Shown here in pieces: positions 26,101 through 35,193 of a DNA stretch of 64,000 nucleotides. The stretch spans positions 1 to 64,000 of the forward strand of contig NZ_BAHC01000055.1 in the NCBI RefSeq assembly GCF_000298195.1, given 5' to 3'. The notes under the pieces are model-generated. The model was not told the origin of the DNA. It did no database searches and saw nothing but the letters and a program-made list of their open reading frames with translations. Position numbers and translations under genes: made by a program. The DNA comes from Gordonia rhizosphera NBRC 16068. GTDB lineage: Bacteria > Actinomycetota > Actinomycetes > Mycobacteriales > Mycobacteriaceae. The stretch's first letter is position 1. Every line of letters begins with the position of its first letter.

Positions 26101-27732
26101 ATGTCGATGGCGGTCACCGACGAACTCGAGCGCGCCCGCGAGCACTTCGACGCCGGAGAGTGGGGAGCCGCGCTGCGCACCTGGGAGTCGATCGACCAGG
26201 GTCGGCTGTCGGCGGATGATCTCGAGGATCTCGCCGTGGCTGCCTACCTGGTCGGCCGCGATTCGACGGCCGCCGAGGCCCTCCAGCGGGCGTTCCAGAC
26301 CTGTATCGACGACGCCGACACCCTCGGTGCGGCTCGGCGCGCGTGCTGGATCGCGATGATCATGTCGATGGCCGGCCAGCCGGCGGTCGGTCAGGGGTGG
26401 GCGTCGCGGGCCGAACGGCTCCTCGACGAGTTCGACGAGGACGTCGAGGAGCGCGGGTATCTCGAGATGAACCACGTGTACGCCCATCTCGCGGTCGGAG
26501 AACTCGACGAGGCGACGGAGTCCGCGCGCCGTGTCGCCGACGCGGGCAGGCGCTTCGCCAATCCCGATCTGTTCGCCGCCGGCATCTCCGCGGAGGGGCG
26601 GATCATCCTGGAACGCGGCAATGTTCGGGAGGGACTCGCCCTGTTCGACGAGGCGATGGTGTCGGTGACCGCCGGCGAGGTGTCCGCGGTGTTCGCCGGC
26701 ATGGTGTACTGCACGATGATCGAGGGCTGCCAGGACGTCTCGGACTTCGGTCGCGCCGCGGCCTGGACGGCCGCGCTGAGTCAGTGGTGCGACAGGCAGC
26801 CGGGTCTGGTGCCCTACCGCGGGCAATGCGCGGTTCACCGCGGCCAGATCTGTGCGTTGCACGGCGCATTCTCCGATGCCATCACCGAGTTCGATGACGC
26901 GCTACGCCGCTACCGCGAGACGTCTTCACCGGCCGCCGGTTTCGCCCTGGCCCTGCGTGGTGACATCTACCGGCTGACGGGTGAACCGGACAGCGCGGAG
27001 GACTCCTACGAGCAGGCGGCGGAGTTCGGCTACGAGCCGCAACCCGGGCTCGCGCTGCTCTGGCTGTCGCGCGGGCGCCGCGACGCCGCACTCGGTGCGA
27101 TCCGTCGGCTGCTGGTGGAATCCCAACAGCCGGTGGAGCGCTCACGAATCCTCCCCGCAGCTATCGAGATCCTCATCGCCGCCGGCGAACTCGAGCAGGC
27201 CCGGGAATCCGCGCGGGAACTCGACCACATCGCCTGCGGTTTCAGCTGCGTCGCACTGCAGGCGATGGCCGCCTATGCGGCGGGAGCGGTCGAGTTGTCC
27301 GACGGCGATCCGGCCGGAGCGCTGCCCTATCTCCGTAAGGCCCGCCAGCTGTGGATCGATCTGGACTGCCCCTACGAGACGGCACGCGCTCAGGTGCTCA
27401 TCGGCCGCGGGCTGCGAGCCCTCTCCGACACACGTTCGGCCGACGCGACACTCGCGGCGGCGCACCGGACCTTCGTCGACCTGGGCGCGAAGCCCGCCGC
27501 GGACGAGGTCGCCGGGCTGCTCACGCCGGAGGGGTTCCCCGCCGGACTGACCGATCGTGAGGTCGAGGTCCTGCGACTCGTGGCCACCGGACGCAGCAAC
27601 GGCCAGATCGCTGCCGAGCTGGTGCTCAGCGAGAAGACCGTGTCACGCCACCTCACCAACATCTTCACCAAACTCGACGTGAACACACGTTCGGCGGCCA
27701 CCGCATACGCCTACGAGCACGGTCTCATGTGA
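26101..27732 (+). CDS. LuxR-family regulator with TPR-like sensor region
   Basis: A 543-residue regulator. Residues 1-480 are alpha-helical repeats (Leu/Ala-rich, TPR-like, e.g. AREHFDAGEWGAALRTWESI) with no ATPase motifs, unlike the LAL regulator further on. The C-terminal 60 residues are a LuxR helix-turn-helix: LTDREVEVLRLVATGRSN, IAAELVLSEKTVSRHL, FTKLDVNTRSAATAYA. ATG at 26101 follows GAGGAGGTGA. The FMN glutamate-synthase-like gene starts 54 bases later and is a possible target. The signal is unknown. Confidence 0.88.
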   Translation: MSMAVTDELERAREHFDAGEWGAALRTWESIDQGRLSADDLEDLAVAAYLVGRDSTAAEALQRAFQTCIDDADTLGAARRACWIAMIMSMAGQPAVGQGWASRAERLLDEFDEDVEERGYLEMNHVYAHLAVGELDEATESARRVADAGRRFANPDLFAAGISAEGRIILERGNVREGLALFDEAMVSVTAGEVSAVFAGMVYCTMIEGCQDVSDFGRAAAWTAALSQWCDRQPGLVPYRGQCAVHRGQICALHGAFSDAITEFDDALRRYRETSSPAAGFALALRGDIYRLTGEPDSAEDSYEQAAEFGYEPQPGLALLWLSRGRRDAALGAIRRLLVESQQPVERSRILPAAIEILIAAGELEQARESARELDHIACGFSCVALQAMAAYAAGAVELSDGDPAGALPYLRKARQLWIDLDCPYETARAQVLIGRGLRALSDTRSADATLAAAHRTFVDLGAKPAADEVAGLLTPEGFPAGLTDREVEVLRLVATGRSNGQIAAELVLSEKTVSRHLTNIFTKLDVNTRSAATAYAYEHGLM

Positions 27733-27785
27733 TCTCCGGCGGCGGTAGCCCTGCGTACACTCGTCGGCGAAGAAGGAGGTATGCG

Positions 27786-29387
27786 GTGATCCGGCTCTGG
27801 GGTGTCGTTGCCCTTGTGGTGGCAGCAGCGGCGTTGATCGCGGTGGCAATCCTCGGCCCGTGGGGGTGGTACATCCCGGCGATCATCGTTGCCGCACTCG
27901 CTGGTGTCGGCGTCTTCGATCTCCTCCAGCATCGGCACTCTGTCCTGCGGAACTACCCGGTTGTCGGGCATATGCGTTTCCTGCTGGAAGCCATCCGCCC
28001 CGAGCTGCAGCAGTACTTCATCGAGCGCAATTTCGACGGCCGCCCCTACGACCGAGATGTCCGGACTCTCATCTACGAGCGTGCCAAGGGCACGTCGGCC
28101 GAGCTCTCCTTCGGAACCGAGCGTGACATCGACTCCGACGGCTACGAGTACCTCGTCCACTCCACCGCCCCGGTCGACCCCACACCCCGACCGCACCGGG
28201 TCCGCATCGGTGGGCCCGACTGCCGTCAGCCCTACGACATGGCCCTGCTGAACGTCTCGGCCATGAGTTTCGGGGCGCTGTCGGGAAATGCCCTGCGCGC
28301 ATTGAACAACGGAGCCAAGAAGGGCGGATTCGCCCACGATACCGGTGAGGGCGGTATCACGCCCTACCATCTCGGCGGGGCGGACCTGGTGTGGGAGATC
28401 GGGTCCGGTTATTTCGGCACGCGTACCACCGACGGGCATTTCGATCCCGTCCAGTTCGCCGACAAAGCCGCGATCGACCAGGTGAGGTGCATTTCGATCA
28501 AGCTGAGTCAGGGGGCGAAACCGGGTATCGGCGGGGTCCTCCCGGCCACCAAGGTCAGCCCGGAGATCGCCCGCTACCGGGGCATTCCCGCCGGCGAGAA
28601 ATGTGTCAGCCCGGCAAGCCATTCCGCGTTCTCCACACCACGGGAGCTGGTCGGCTTCGTGGCACGTCTGCGCGAGTTGGGCAACGGGAAGCCGGTTGGC
28701 TTCAAGTTCTGCCTGGGGTCACGTGTGGATGTGCTGGCCATCTGCAAGGCGATGCTCGACGAGGACATCACACCCGACTTCATCATCGTGGACGGATCCG
28801 AGGGTGGAACCGCCGCTGCCCCACTCGAATACGAGGATCACGTGGGCCTTCCGCTCACCGACGGCCTGATGACCCTGCACAACGCGCTCGTCGGCACCGG
28901 CTTGCGCGGACGCATCCGGATCGGTGCCGGCGGCAAGGTCGCGACCGGCAACGACATCGTCAGGCGACTGATCCAGGGTGCCGATTTCACCAACGCGGCA
29001 CGGGCGATGATGATGGCCACCGGATGTATCCAGTCGCAGCGATGTCACACCAACCGATGTCCCGTCGGTGTGGCCACACAGGATCCGAGACGGGCCCGTG
29101 CTCTGGACGTCGACGACAAGAGTGAGCGCGTCTTCCGCTACCAGCACGCAACGGTCGACGAAGCGATGCGGCTGATGGCCTCCATGGGAGTCGAGCACCC
29201 GTCGCAACTCTCACCGCATATGCTGCGCAAGCGGATCTCGGTCACCCGGCAACGTTCGTATGCCGAGATCTACGAATGGCTCGGTCTTGGACAGCTGATC
29301 GACGACACTCCCGAATCGTGGGTCGAGGACTGGACGTCCGCCGATGCGGATTCGTTTGCACCGGCGGGTTTCGTCACCGTCCGCTGA
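27786..29387 (+). CDS. FMN-binding glutamate synthase family protein, membrane-anchored
   Basis: A 533-residue protein: two adjacent hydrophobic segments in the first ~50 residues (VVALVVAAAALIAVAILG, then IPAIIVAALAGVGVF), a short linker, and a GltS-type FMN/TIM-barrel domain (about 100-510). Conserved pieces are MSFGALSGNALRALN, GEGGITPYHLGGADLVWEIG, KLSQGAKPGIGG, VDGSEGGTAAAP and CHTNRCPVGVATQDP, which holds the Fe-S cysteines. The glutaminase domain of true glutamate synthase is absent, so it is a stand-alone synthase-domain homologue, of unproven reaction. GTG at 27786 is chosen for the perfect AAGGAGG at 27773-27779. Confidence 0.84.
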   Translation: MIRLWGVVALVVAAAALIAVAILGPWGWYIPAIIVAALAGVGVFDLLQHRHSVLRNYPVVGHMRFLLEAIRPELQQYFIERNFDGRPYDRDVRTLIYERAKGTSAELSFGTERDIDSDGYEYLVHSTAPVDPTPRPHRVRIGGPDCRQPYDMALLNVSAMSFGALSGNALRALNNGAKKGGFAHDTGEGGITPYHLGGADLVWEIGSGYFGTRTTDGHFDPVQFADKAAIDQVRCISIKLSQGAKPGIGGVLPATKVSPEIARYRGIPAGEKCVSPASHSAFSTPRELVGFVARLRELGNGKPVGFKFCLGSRVDVLAICKAMLDEDITPDFIIVDGSEGGTAAAPLEYEDHVGLPLTDGLMTLHNALVGTGLRGRIRIGAGGKVATGNDIVRRLIQGADFTNAARAMMMATGCIQSQRCHTNRCPVGVATQDPRRARALDVDDKSERVFRYQHATVDEAMRLMASMGVEHPSQLSPHMLRKRISVTRQRSYAEIYEWLGLGQLIDDTPESWVEDWTSADADSFAPAGFVTVR

Positions 29388-29570
29388 GTCCATGAGGAGT
29401 TCGTCCGGTGGTTCGTCCCCCGAAAGTCGGGCAATCCTCCACCTGCACAGACGGGGAATGGCCCGAATTCTGGGGGAAGAAGCGAGGTGTGCGCCGGTGC
29501 GCGGCGAATGGGGGTGGGTGGGGAGTGGGTGTGGGATCATGTCCGCACCAACCGACGATTCGAGGTGGAC

Positions 29571-30671
29571 ATGCCGGACGAGGACCCACGGTACCTGTCC
29601 GATCAGCTGCTCACCTACCTCGGGAACAAGCGGGCCCTGCTCCCCCTGATCGACCGCGCCGCGGCGCATGTGCAGCAGCGGTTGGGCCGCAGGCTGACCG
29701 TGCTCGACGCGTTCTCCGGCAGCGGCGTCGTGTCCCGGCTCCTCAAGGCCCGCGCGAAGGTCGTGATCGCCAACGACCTCGAGTCCTACGCACGGGTGAT
29801 GAGCGAGTGCCACCTCACCAACCTGGGCGACGTCGACCTCGACGAGATCGCCTCGCTCGTCCACCGCGTCAGCGAGCAGGTCGACAGCGGCCTGACCGTG
29901 GACGGATTCATCTCCGAGCTCTACGCCCCCGACGACGACGACGCGATCCGTCCCGGTGAACGGGTCTTCTACACGCGCGACAACGCCCGCCGACTCGACG
30001 CGTACGCCTGGCTGATCGGTCAGCTCGACCCACAGCTACAGCCATTCCTGTTGGCGCCGTTGCTGTCCCAGGCTTCCATACACGCCAACACCTCGGGCGT
30101 CTTCAAAGGTTTCTACAAAGACAAGCACACCGGTCTGGGACGATTCGGCGGGGCCGGCGAGGATGCGTTGGCTCGTATTCGCGGCACGATCCGCATCGCG
30201 CCCCCGGTGTTGAGCCGTCACGACGCGGAGAAGCGGGTCCTGCAGGTCGACGCCAGCCTGCTACCCGACCTGACCGGCCCCGTCGACATCGCCTATCTCG
30301 ATCCGCCCTACAACCAGCACCCCTACGGTTCGAACTACTTCATGCTCAATCTGCTGACGGACTACCGGCGGCCGCCGCAGATCAGTCGGGTGTCGGGCAT
30401 CCCGACCGACTGGAACCGTTCGGATTTCAACGTCCGCAGCCGGTCCGCCGACCGGATGGCCGAGTTGACGGACGCACTCGATGCCCGCTTCCTCCTCGTC
30501 TCTTTCAACGACGAGGGGTTCATCGCGCCGACCGACATGGTCGAGATCCTCACCGCGGTCGGTGCCGTGACCGAATTCCGTTCGAAATACAACACGTTTC
30601 GGGGGAGCCGCAACCTCGGCGGACGCGCCACGCACGTGACCGAACATCTCTATCTGGTCGAGAAGCGCTGA
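29571..30671 (+). CDS. Orphan D12-class adenine DNA methyltransferase
   Basis: A 366-residue N6-adenine methyltransferase. Motifs: TYLGNKRALL at 15-24, the D12-family entry motif; LDAFSGSGVVS at 45-55, SAM-binding motif I; VVIANDLE; and the catalytic DPPY at 244-247 within YLDPPYNQHPYGSNYF. These belong to the alpha-type (Dam/DpnM) order. ATG at 29571 is chosen because the LGNK motif then sits at its usual distance from the start. No restriction endonuclease, specificity subunit or repair gene is adjacent, so it is an orphan enzyme. Recognition sequence unknown. The 180 bases ahead of it hold no other gene. Confidence 0.87.
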   Translation: MPDEDPRYLSDQLLTYLGNKRALLPLIDRAAAHVQQRLGRRLTVLDAFSGSGVVSRLLKARAKVVIANDLESYARVMSECHLTNLGDVDLDEIASLVHRVSEQVDSGLTVDGFISELYAPDDDDAIRPGERVFYTRDNARRLDAYAWLIGQLDPQLQPFLLAPLLSQASIHANTSGVFKGFYKDKHTGLGRFGGAGEDALARIRGTIRIAPPVLSRHDAEKRVLQVDASLLPDLTGPVDIAYLDPPYNQHPYGSNYFMLNLLTDYRRPPQISRVSGIPTDWNRSDFNVRSRSADRMAELTDALDARFLLVSFNDEGFIAPTDMVEILTAVGAVTEFRSKYNTFRGSRNLGGRATHVTEHLYLVEKR

Positions 30672-30680
30672 GGGGACCCG

Positions 30681-31352
30681 TCACTTCCTCGACAGCGATG
30701 CATCGAGCGCGAGTAGCTGTTCGGCCTGGACGTCACGCAGCACGGCCATCGTCGCGGTCACCGCGATCTCGCAGGCGACGTCGATGTCGGCGTTGTCGAC
30801 GATGACCGCGCGGTAGGCGACGTCGAGACTGATCCCGATCAGCAACGACGCGAGTGTGTCGGCGCTGGCCTCGATCTGCGCCCCGCGGGTCGCGTAGTTC
30901 TCCCGCAGACGGGCGGCCACCCGCGGCTCGAGGGTCTGATAGAGCCGACGGCCCGGGTCCTCGGCCTCCTGCCGGTGGCCGAGGAGGATGCGCAGTCCCG
31001 CCGGGTTGCGCCGCGCGTATTCGAAGGTGGCCTCCACCGATCGCCGGGCCCGCTGTCCGTAGGGCATGTCCGCGATGTCGTCGTAGGCCGCGAACATCCA
31101 CTGCGTGAACTGGTCGAGCTCTCGCTCCACCACCTTGTCGACGAGCGCATCCCGCGACCCGAAGTGGGCGTAGAGCGTGACCCGGCTGGTGCCGCCGCGC
31201 TCGGCGATCATGTCCATCGTCGCCCGCTCGACCCCGACCTCGGCGATCACCGAGGTGGCGGCATCGAGCAGTTCGTCGTCGGTCGGCCGATTCCGGGTGT
31301 TACGCGGCCGTTTGCGGCTCCGCGAACCCTCGGCTCGTCCGGAGTTGGTCAC
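30681..31352 (-). CDS. TetR-family regulator at the end of the ABC importer cluster
   Basis: A 223-residue regulator with an Arg/Asn-rich N-terminal tail, helix-turn-helix at about 25-70 (MDMIAERGGTSRVTLYAHFG) and a TetR C-terminal domain (TQWMFAAYDDIAD, GLRILLGHRQEAEDP). Last gene of the minus-strand row SBP - permease - LivG - LivF - TetR, 72 bases after livF. Being transcribed in the same direction suggests it senses or feeds back on the importer's substrate. Confidence 0.87.
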   Translation of the reverse strand: MTNSGRAEGSRSRKRPRNTRNRPTDDELLDAATSVIAEVGVERATMDMIAERGGTSRVTLYAHFGSRDALVDKVVERELDQFTQWMFAAYDDIADMPYGQRARRSVEATFEYARRNPAGLRILLGHRQEAEDPGRRLYQTLEPRVAARLRENYATRGAQIEASADTLASLLIGISLDVAYRAVIVDNADIDVACEIAVTATMAVLRDVQAEQLLALDASLSRK

Positions 31353-31424
31353 TCTGGTCTCCTGATGTCAGGTCGTTGAGCGGGTGGGCGATACCGCGAT
31401 CCGATACGTCCCCCGACACCTCTC

Positions 31425-32183
31425 TCAACCGGCGCTGTCCGATCCGCCCAACCGGCCGAAATAGGCGTCCTCGACGGTATCGCGGTGCTCCCGCAGCTCG
31501 CTCGCCGAGCCCCGCAGTGCCACCCGACCGTGGTGGAGGACAATCCCCGAATCGGCGATGCCCAACGCGAGGTCGATGTGCTGTTCCACCAGCACGATGG
31601 CCATCTGCTGCTCGTCGGCCAGGGTGCGCAGCCGCGGCAGCAGATCCTGCACCGCGATCGGCGACAGACCGAGACTGAGTTCGTCGATCAGCAGCACCGA
31701 GGGCTTGGTCAGCAGCGCCTTGGCCACGGCGAGCATCTGCTGCTCGCCGCCCGAGAGGGTGCCGCACCGCCGCCCACGCAGCGTGTGCAGTTTGGGGAAC
31801 TGCTCATAGACGTCGGCGAGGTTGCCCCCACCCTTGCGCTGGGCCAACCGCAGGTTGTCGACCACCGAGAGCCGGTGGAAGATACCGCGGTTGTCCGGCA
31901 CGAGGGTGACACCGCGGCGGGCGTTGCGCTCGACATGGCTGTGGATCGGCTCGCCGAGCGCGCTGATGGTCCCGGACATCACCGGCAGCGCCCCCACCGC
32001 GGCCAGCAACGTGGTCGTCTTGCCGGCGCCGTTCGGACCGAGCAGGGCGAGGATCTCTCCGGGCGCCACCGCGGTGGAGAACTCCCGCACTGCGGGCACA
32101 CCTCCGTAGCCGACGGTCACCTCGTCGAAGACCAGGACCCCGGTCTGCAGCGCGGGTTGGGACACGGTCGAACTGCTGGTCAT
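31425..32183 (-). CDS. livF: Branched-chain-type ABC importer, ATP-binding protein LivF
   Basis: A 252-residue ABC ATPase. Walker A is GPNGAGKTTT at about 54, the signature is LSGGEQQMLAVAKAL, and Walker B is VLLIDELSLGLSP. The lack of a C-terminal domain and the insertion pattern (TIRALGEPIHSHVERNAR region) match LivF. It pairs with LivG as the second ATPase of a HAAT-family importer. Its start overlaps the end of livG by 4 bases, so the two are translationally coupled. The substrate may be a branched-chain amino acid, urea or amide. Confidence 0.92.
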   Translation of the reverse strand: MTSSSTVSQPALQTGVLVFDEVTVGYGGVPAVREFSTAVAPGEILALLGPNGAGKTTTLLAAVGALPVMSGTISALGEPIHSHVERNARRGVTLVPDNRGIFHRLSVVDNLRLAQRKGGGNLADVYEQFPKLHTLRGRRCGTLSGGEQQMLAVAKALLTKPSVLLIDELSLGLSPIAVQDLLPRLRTLADEQQMAIVLVEQHIDLALGIADSGIVLHHGRVALRGSASELREHRDTVEDAYFGRLGGSDSAG

Positions 32184-33064
32184 GAGTCCTCCTTCTCGGG
32201 TGCCCCGTCGATCTCGGTTGCCCCGTCGACCTCGGGCGCCCCGTCGCTCTGGGGTGCGTCGACGATATCGACCGGGACGATCTCCTCACCCTGTACCTCG
32301 GCACTGCCCAGGTACGCGGCGACCACCGCGGGATCCTCCTGGATCTCGTGGGGCGACCCCGAGGCGATCACCCGTCCGAAGTCAAGCACGTAGAGCCGAT
32401 CGCAGACGTCGAGGACCAGCGACATGTCGTGGTCGATGAGCAGGATGCCGACACCGGTGGCCGCGATGCGTCGAAGTTCTTGACCGAACTCACGGCTCTC
32501 ATGGGTGTCGAGACCGGCCGCGGGCTCGTCGAGCAACACCATCCGGGTCCCGCCCACGAGCGCACGCGCCACCCCGACCAGCTTCTGCTGACCCAGCGTC
32601 AGCTCACCAGGCCGACGGTCGGCGACGGGGCCCAGACCCACCAGGTCCAGCGCCTCCTCCACGACCCCGGCCGGTGGCCGGGAGCCGGTGAACACGTCCA
32701 GGAGCAAAGCCCGCAACCCGATCGGCTGCACCGCGACCGCCAGGTTCTGGGCGACGGTCAGGTCCGCGAACAGCTCGCCGGCCTGCCAGGTTCGTGCCAT
32801 CCCCGCGTTGCGGCGACGATGGGGACTGGTCTTCTCGACGCGGTGACCGTCGAGGACGACCTCGCCCTCGGCCTTCACGAAGCCCGTCACCGCGTCGACG
32901 AAGGTGGTCTTCCCGGCGCCGTTGGGCCCGATGAGCCCGACGATCTCGCCACCCGACACGGCGATGTCGATGTCCGCATTGGCCGTGACGCCGCCGTAGC
33001 GGACGCCCAGCCCCTTGGTGCTCAGCAGTGGTTGTGTTGCAGTTGCGGCCACGGTCTCAGACAT
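32180..33064 (-). CDS. livG: Branched-chain-type ABC importer, ATP-binding protein LivG
   Basis: A 294-residue ABC ATPase. Walker A is GPNGAGKTTFVDAVTG, the signature is LTLGQQKLVGVARAL and Walker B is MVLLDEPAAGLD. The LivG-type C-terminal extension follows VYLGSAEVQGEE, and the final ~25 residues are Asp/Glu/Ala-rich (VDGATEIDG repeats), an unusual acidic tail. Overlaps livH-livM by 8 bases and livF by 4. Confidence 0.92.
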   Translation of the reverse strand: MSETVAATATQPLLSTKGLGVRYGGVTANADIDIAVSGGEIVGLIGPNGAGKTTFVDAVTGFVKAEGEVVLDGHRVEKTSPHRRRNAGMARTWQAGELFADLTVAQNLAVAVQPIGLRALLLDVFTGSRPPAGVVEEALDLVGLGPVADRRPGELTLGQQKLVGVARALVGGTRMVLLDEPAAGLDTHESREFGQELRRIAATGVGILLIDHDMSLVLDVCDRLYVLDFGRVIASGSPHEIQEDPAVVAAYLGSAEVQGEEIVPVDIVDAPQSDGAPEVDGATEIDGAPEKEDS

Positions 33065-35063
33065 TGCAGTCCGCCTTCGTATTCGGTGATGCCACAGCAG
33101 GCGTTGACACTCCGTCGGACATGACGTGACGCCTCGCGGTGAGACGATCGACGAATTCTCCGACCGCTCCCGAGATACCGACCGGGTTGAGCACCGCCAT
33201 CAGCAGCAGGCCACCCGCGGCGATCAGGTCGTAGTATTCGCCGAGTTCGAGGGTCTGATTCAGGAAGACGTACCCGACGCCAAGCGGCCCGATGATGCCC
33301 GCGATGAACGCGCCGGACACCGACGTGATCCCGCCGACATAGGTCATCGCAAGCATGACCAGACCGATGATCACGGTGAACGATCCAGCGGACAGCTGCC
33401 CGCGGCTGTACCCGATCAGACAGCCGCCAATACCGGCTAGGAACGCCGAGAGCGCGAATCCGAAGAGCTTGGTGGCGGCGACGTTGATGCCCACCGACGC
33501 CGCCGCACGTTCGTTGGACCGCACCGCGAGGAACGCGCGGCCGGTCGACCCGGCCATGAACCGCATGACCACGAGGGTGGCGATCGCGACGACGACGAGC
33601 ACCATGAGCGAAAAGCGCAGCGTCACCAGGTTGGTGCCGTCACGCACCCCGAGATCGATCCCGAACAGCGACGGGTCGGAGATGATGTTGCCCTCGTAGG
33701 CGGTGATCGCCGGGTTGTTGAACACGAAGCCCTGGATGGCGATCGCGGCCGCCAGGGTGACCACAGCCAGCTGCGCGCCCCGGATACGCAGCGCCGGAAT
33801 GCCGACGAGGACACCGAGTCCGGTCGCGATCAGGGCCGCGAACAGCATGCTGAACGGGAACGGCACATGCCAGTTGACCGTGAGTTTGGACAGCGCGAAA
33901 CCGGCGGCACCGGCAAAGGCCATGGACGCCAACGAGATCTGGCCCAGATAACCGGTCAGAAGGACGAGCGACAACGCGATCAGCGACAGAATCACCGAGG
34001 TGACCACTCCGAATCGCCATGTGCCGGAGGTGATCACGATCGCGACGACGGTCACCGCCAACACCGCGATGGTGGGCACCGGGCGGACACGGGGAATGCG
34101 CACGGCGGGCATCTTCACCTCGCCCAGCGAGCCGCGCGACGGGATGCGGCCGCCCATCAGGAACAGCGCGACGACGATCACCACGAACGGCAGTGCGTCG
34201 CCGAGTCCCGCCTGCGCCCAGTCCGGCCACCAGTCCTTGGTGGTCAGCCAGGTGATGATCGCCTGAAACGACCCGAGAGCCAGACCGGCGCCGCAGGCCA
34301 CGCCGAATGACGTGAGGCGACCCAACAGTGCGACGGCCAGTGCGGGGATGACGTAGAACGTGTAACTGGTGACGTTGAGTCCGATGGTGAACGAGGCGAG
34401 GATGACGATCAGACCCGTCGCGGCGCCGGTGAGGACCCACACGATCGCGGCGAGACGATCGGGTGAATAGCCGACCAGTCGCGCGGCGAGCTCGTCCTCC
34501 GCGCCTGCTCGGGTCGCGACACCCAGGCGGGTGAGGCGGAAGTAGGCCCAGAACAGCGCGGCGATCACGATCGCGATGCCCGCGAGGATCAGGTCGGACA
34601 CGTTCACCACGGCGCCGGCGAACTCGATGGTCTTGTCCGGCAAGGTGGCCAACGCGAACAGGGTGCCGGTGTCGAATCGGAGTTGGACGAGCGCCTGGAT
34701 GAACAGCATCAGGCCCACCGAGGCGACGACCTGCGCCAGCACCGGCGCGGTCCGCAGCGGCCGGAAGACGAGCAGGTGGGCGGCGATCGCCCACACGACC
34801 GCGGACAGGACGCCGATGATGATCGCAGGGATCATCGGCATCGGGTCGTCACCGCCGGTGAGCGGGATGGTCCCGATCGGCAGCACGAGCCCGCCGTCGT
34901 CCCGGAGGGCGGCGACCTGGTAGACGGCCCAGAGGCCGATGGCTCCCTGTGCGAAGTTGATGATCCCGGTGGCCGCGTAGACGCCGACGAGTGACGACGC
35001 CATCACGGCGTAGACGGCACCTGTGGACAAGCCCAGGAAAGCGAATTGGAGGAACTGACCCAT
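33057..35063 (-). CDS. Fused LivH-LivM permease of a branched-chain-type ABC importer
   Basis: A 668-residue membrane protein in which two usually separate permeases are one chain. The LivH-like half (about 1-290) starts FAFLGLSTGAVYAVMASSLV and has the GARAAEDELAARLVGYSPD cytoplasmic loop. A hydrophilic linker at about 300-325 (RIPSRGSLGEVKMPAVRIPR) joins it to the LivM-like half (about 330-660) with SLVLLTGYLGQISLASMAF and AVRSNERAAASVGINVAATK. About 18 hydrophobic segments in all. ATG at 35063 follows a short Shine-Dalgarno-like GGGT; a TTG 12 bases upstream is also open. Fused forms are known in actinobacteria. Confidence 0.9.
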   Translation of the reverse strand: MGQFLQFAFLGLSTGAVYAVMASSLVGVYAATGIINFAQGAIGLWAVYQVAALRDDGGLVLPIGTIPLTGGDDPMPMIPAIIIGVLSAVVWAIAAHLLVFRPLRTAPVLAQVVASVGLMLFIQALVQLRFDTGTLFALATLPDKTIEFAGAVVNVSDLILAGIAIVIAALFWAYFRLTRLGVATRAGAEDELAARLVGYSPDRLAAIVWVLTGAATGLIVILASFTIGLNVTSYTFYVIPALAVALLGRLTSFGVACGAGLALGSFQAIITWLTTKDWWPDWAQAGLGDALPFVVIVVALFLMGGRIPSRGSLGEVKMPAVRIPRVRPVPTIAVLAVTVVAIVITSGTWRFGVVTSVILSLIALSLVLLTGYLGQISLASMAFAGAAGFALSKLTVNWHVPFPFSMLFAALIATGLGVLVGIPALRIRGAQLAVVTLAAAIAIQGFVFNNPAITAYEGNIISDPSLFGIDLGVRDGTNLVTLRFSLMVLVVVAIATLVVMRFMAGSTGRAFLAVRSNERAAASVGINVAATKLFGFALSAFLAGIGGCLIGYSRGQLSAGSFTVIIGLVMLAMTYVGGITSVSGAFIAGIIGPLGVGYVFLNQTLELGEYYDLIAAGGLLLMAVLNPVGISGAVGEFVDRLTARRHVMSDGVSTPAVASPNTKADCNV

Positions 35064-35129
35064 TCGGTGACCCAATCGATCGGCGCGCCCGGAGTCTCAC
35101 CGACAGCGGCGCGAATGTATCCGGTGACG

Positions 35130-35170
35130 GACGGTGGGTCGGGCGAGCTCAGGTCGCCCGACCCACCGTC
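35130..35170 (-). terminator. Strong hairpin between the binding-protein and permease genes
   Basis: Arms 35130-35146 and 35154-35170 are perfect 17-base reverse complements (GACGGTGGGTCGGGCGA / TCGCCCGACCCACCGTC) with a 7-base loop, 24 bases after the stop of the binding-protein gene. There is no T-run. It likely ends part of the transcript or protects the upstream message, so that the binding protein exceeds the permease. Confidence 0.75.
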
Positions 35171-35193
35171 AGAGCAGTGTTGCCGAACCTTCC

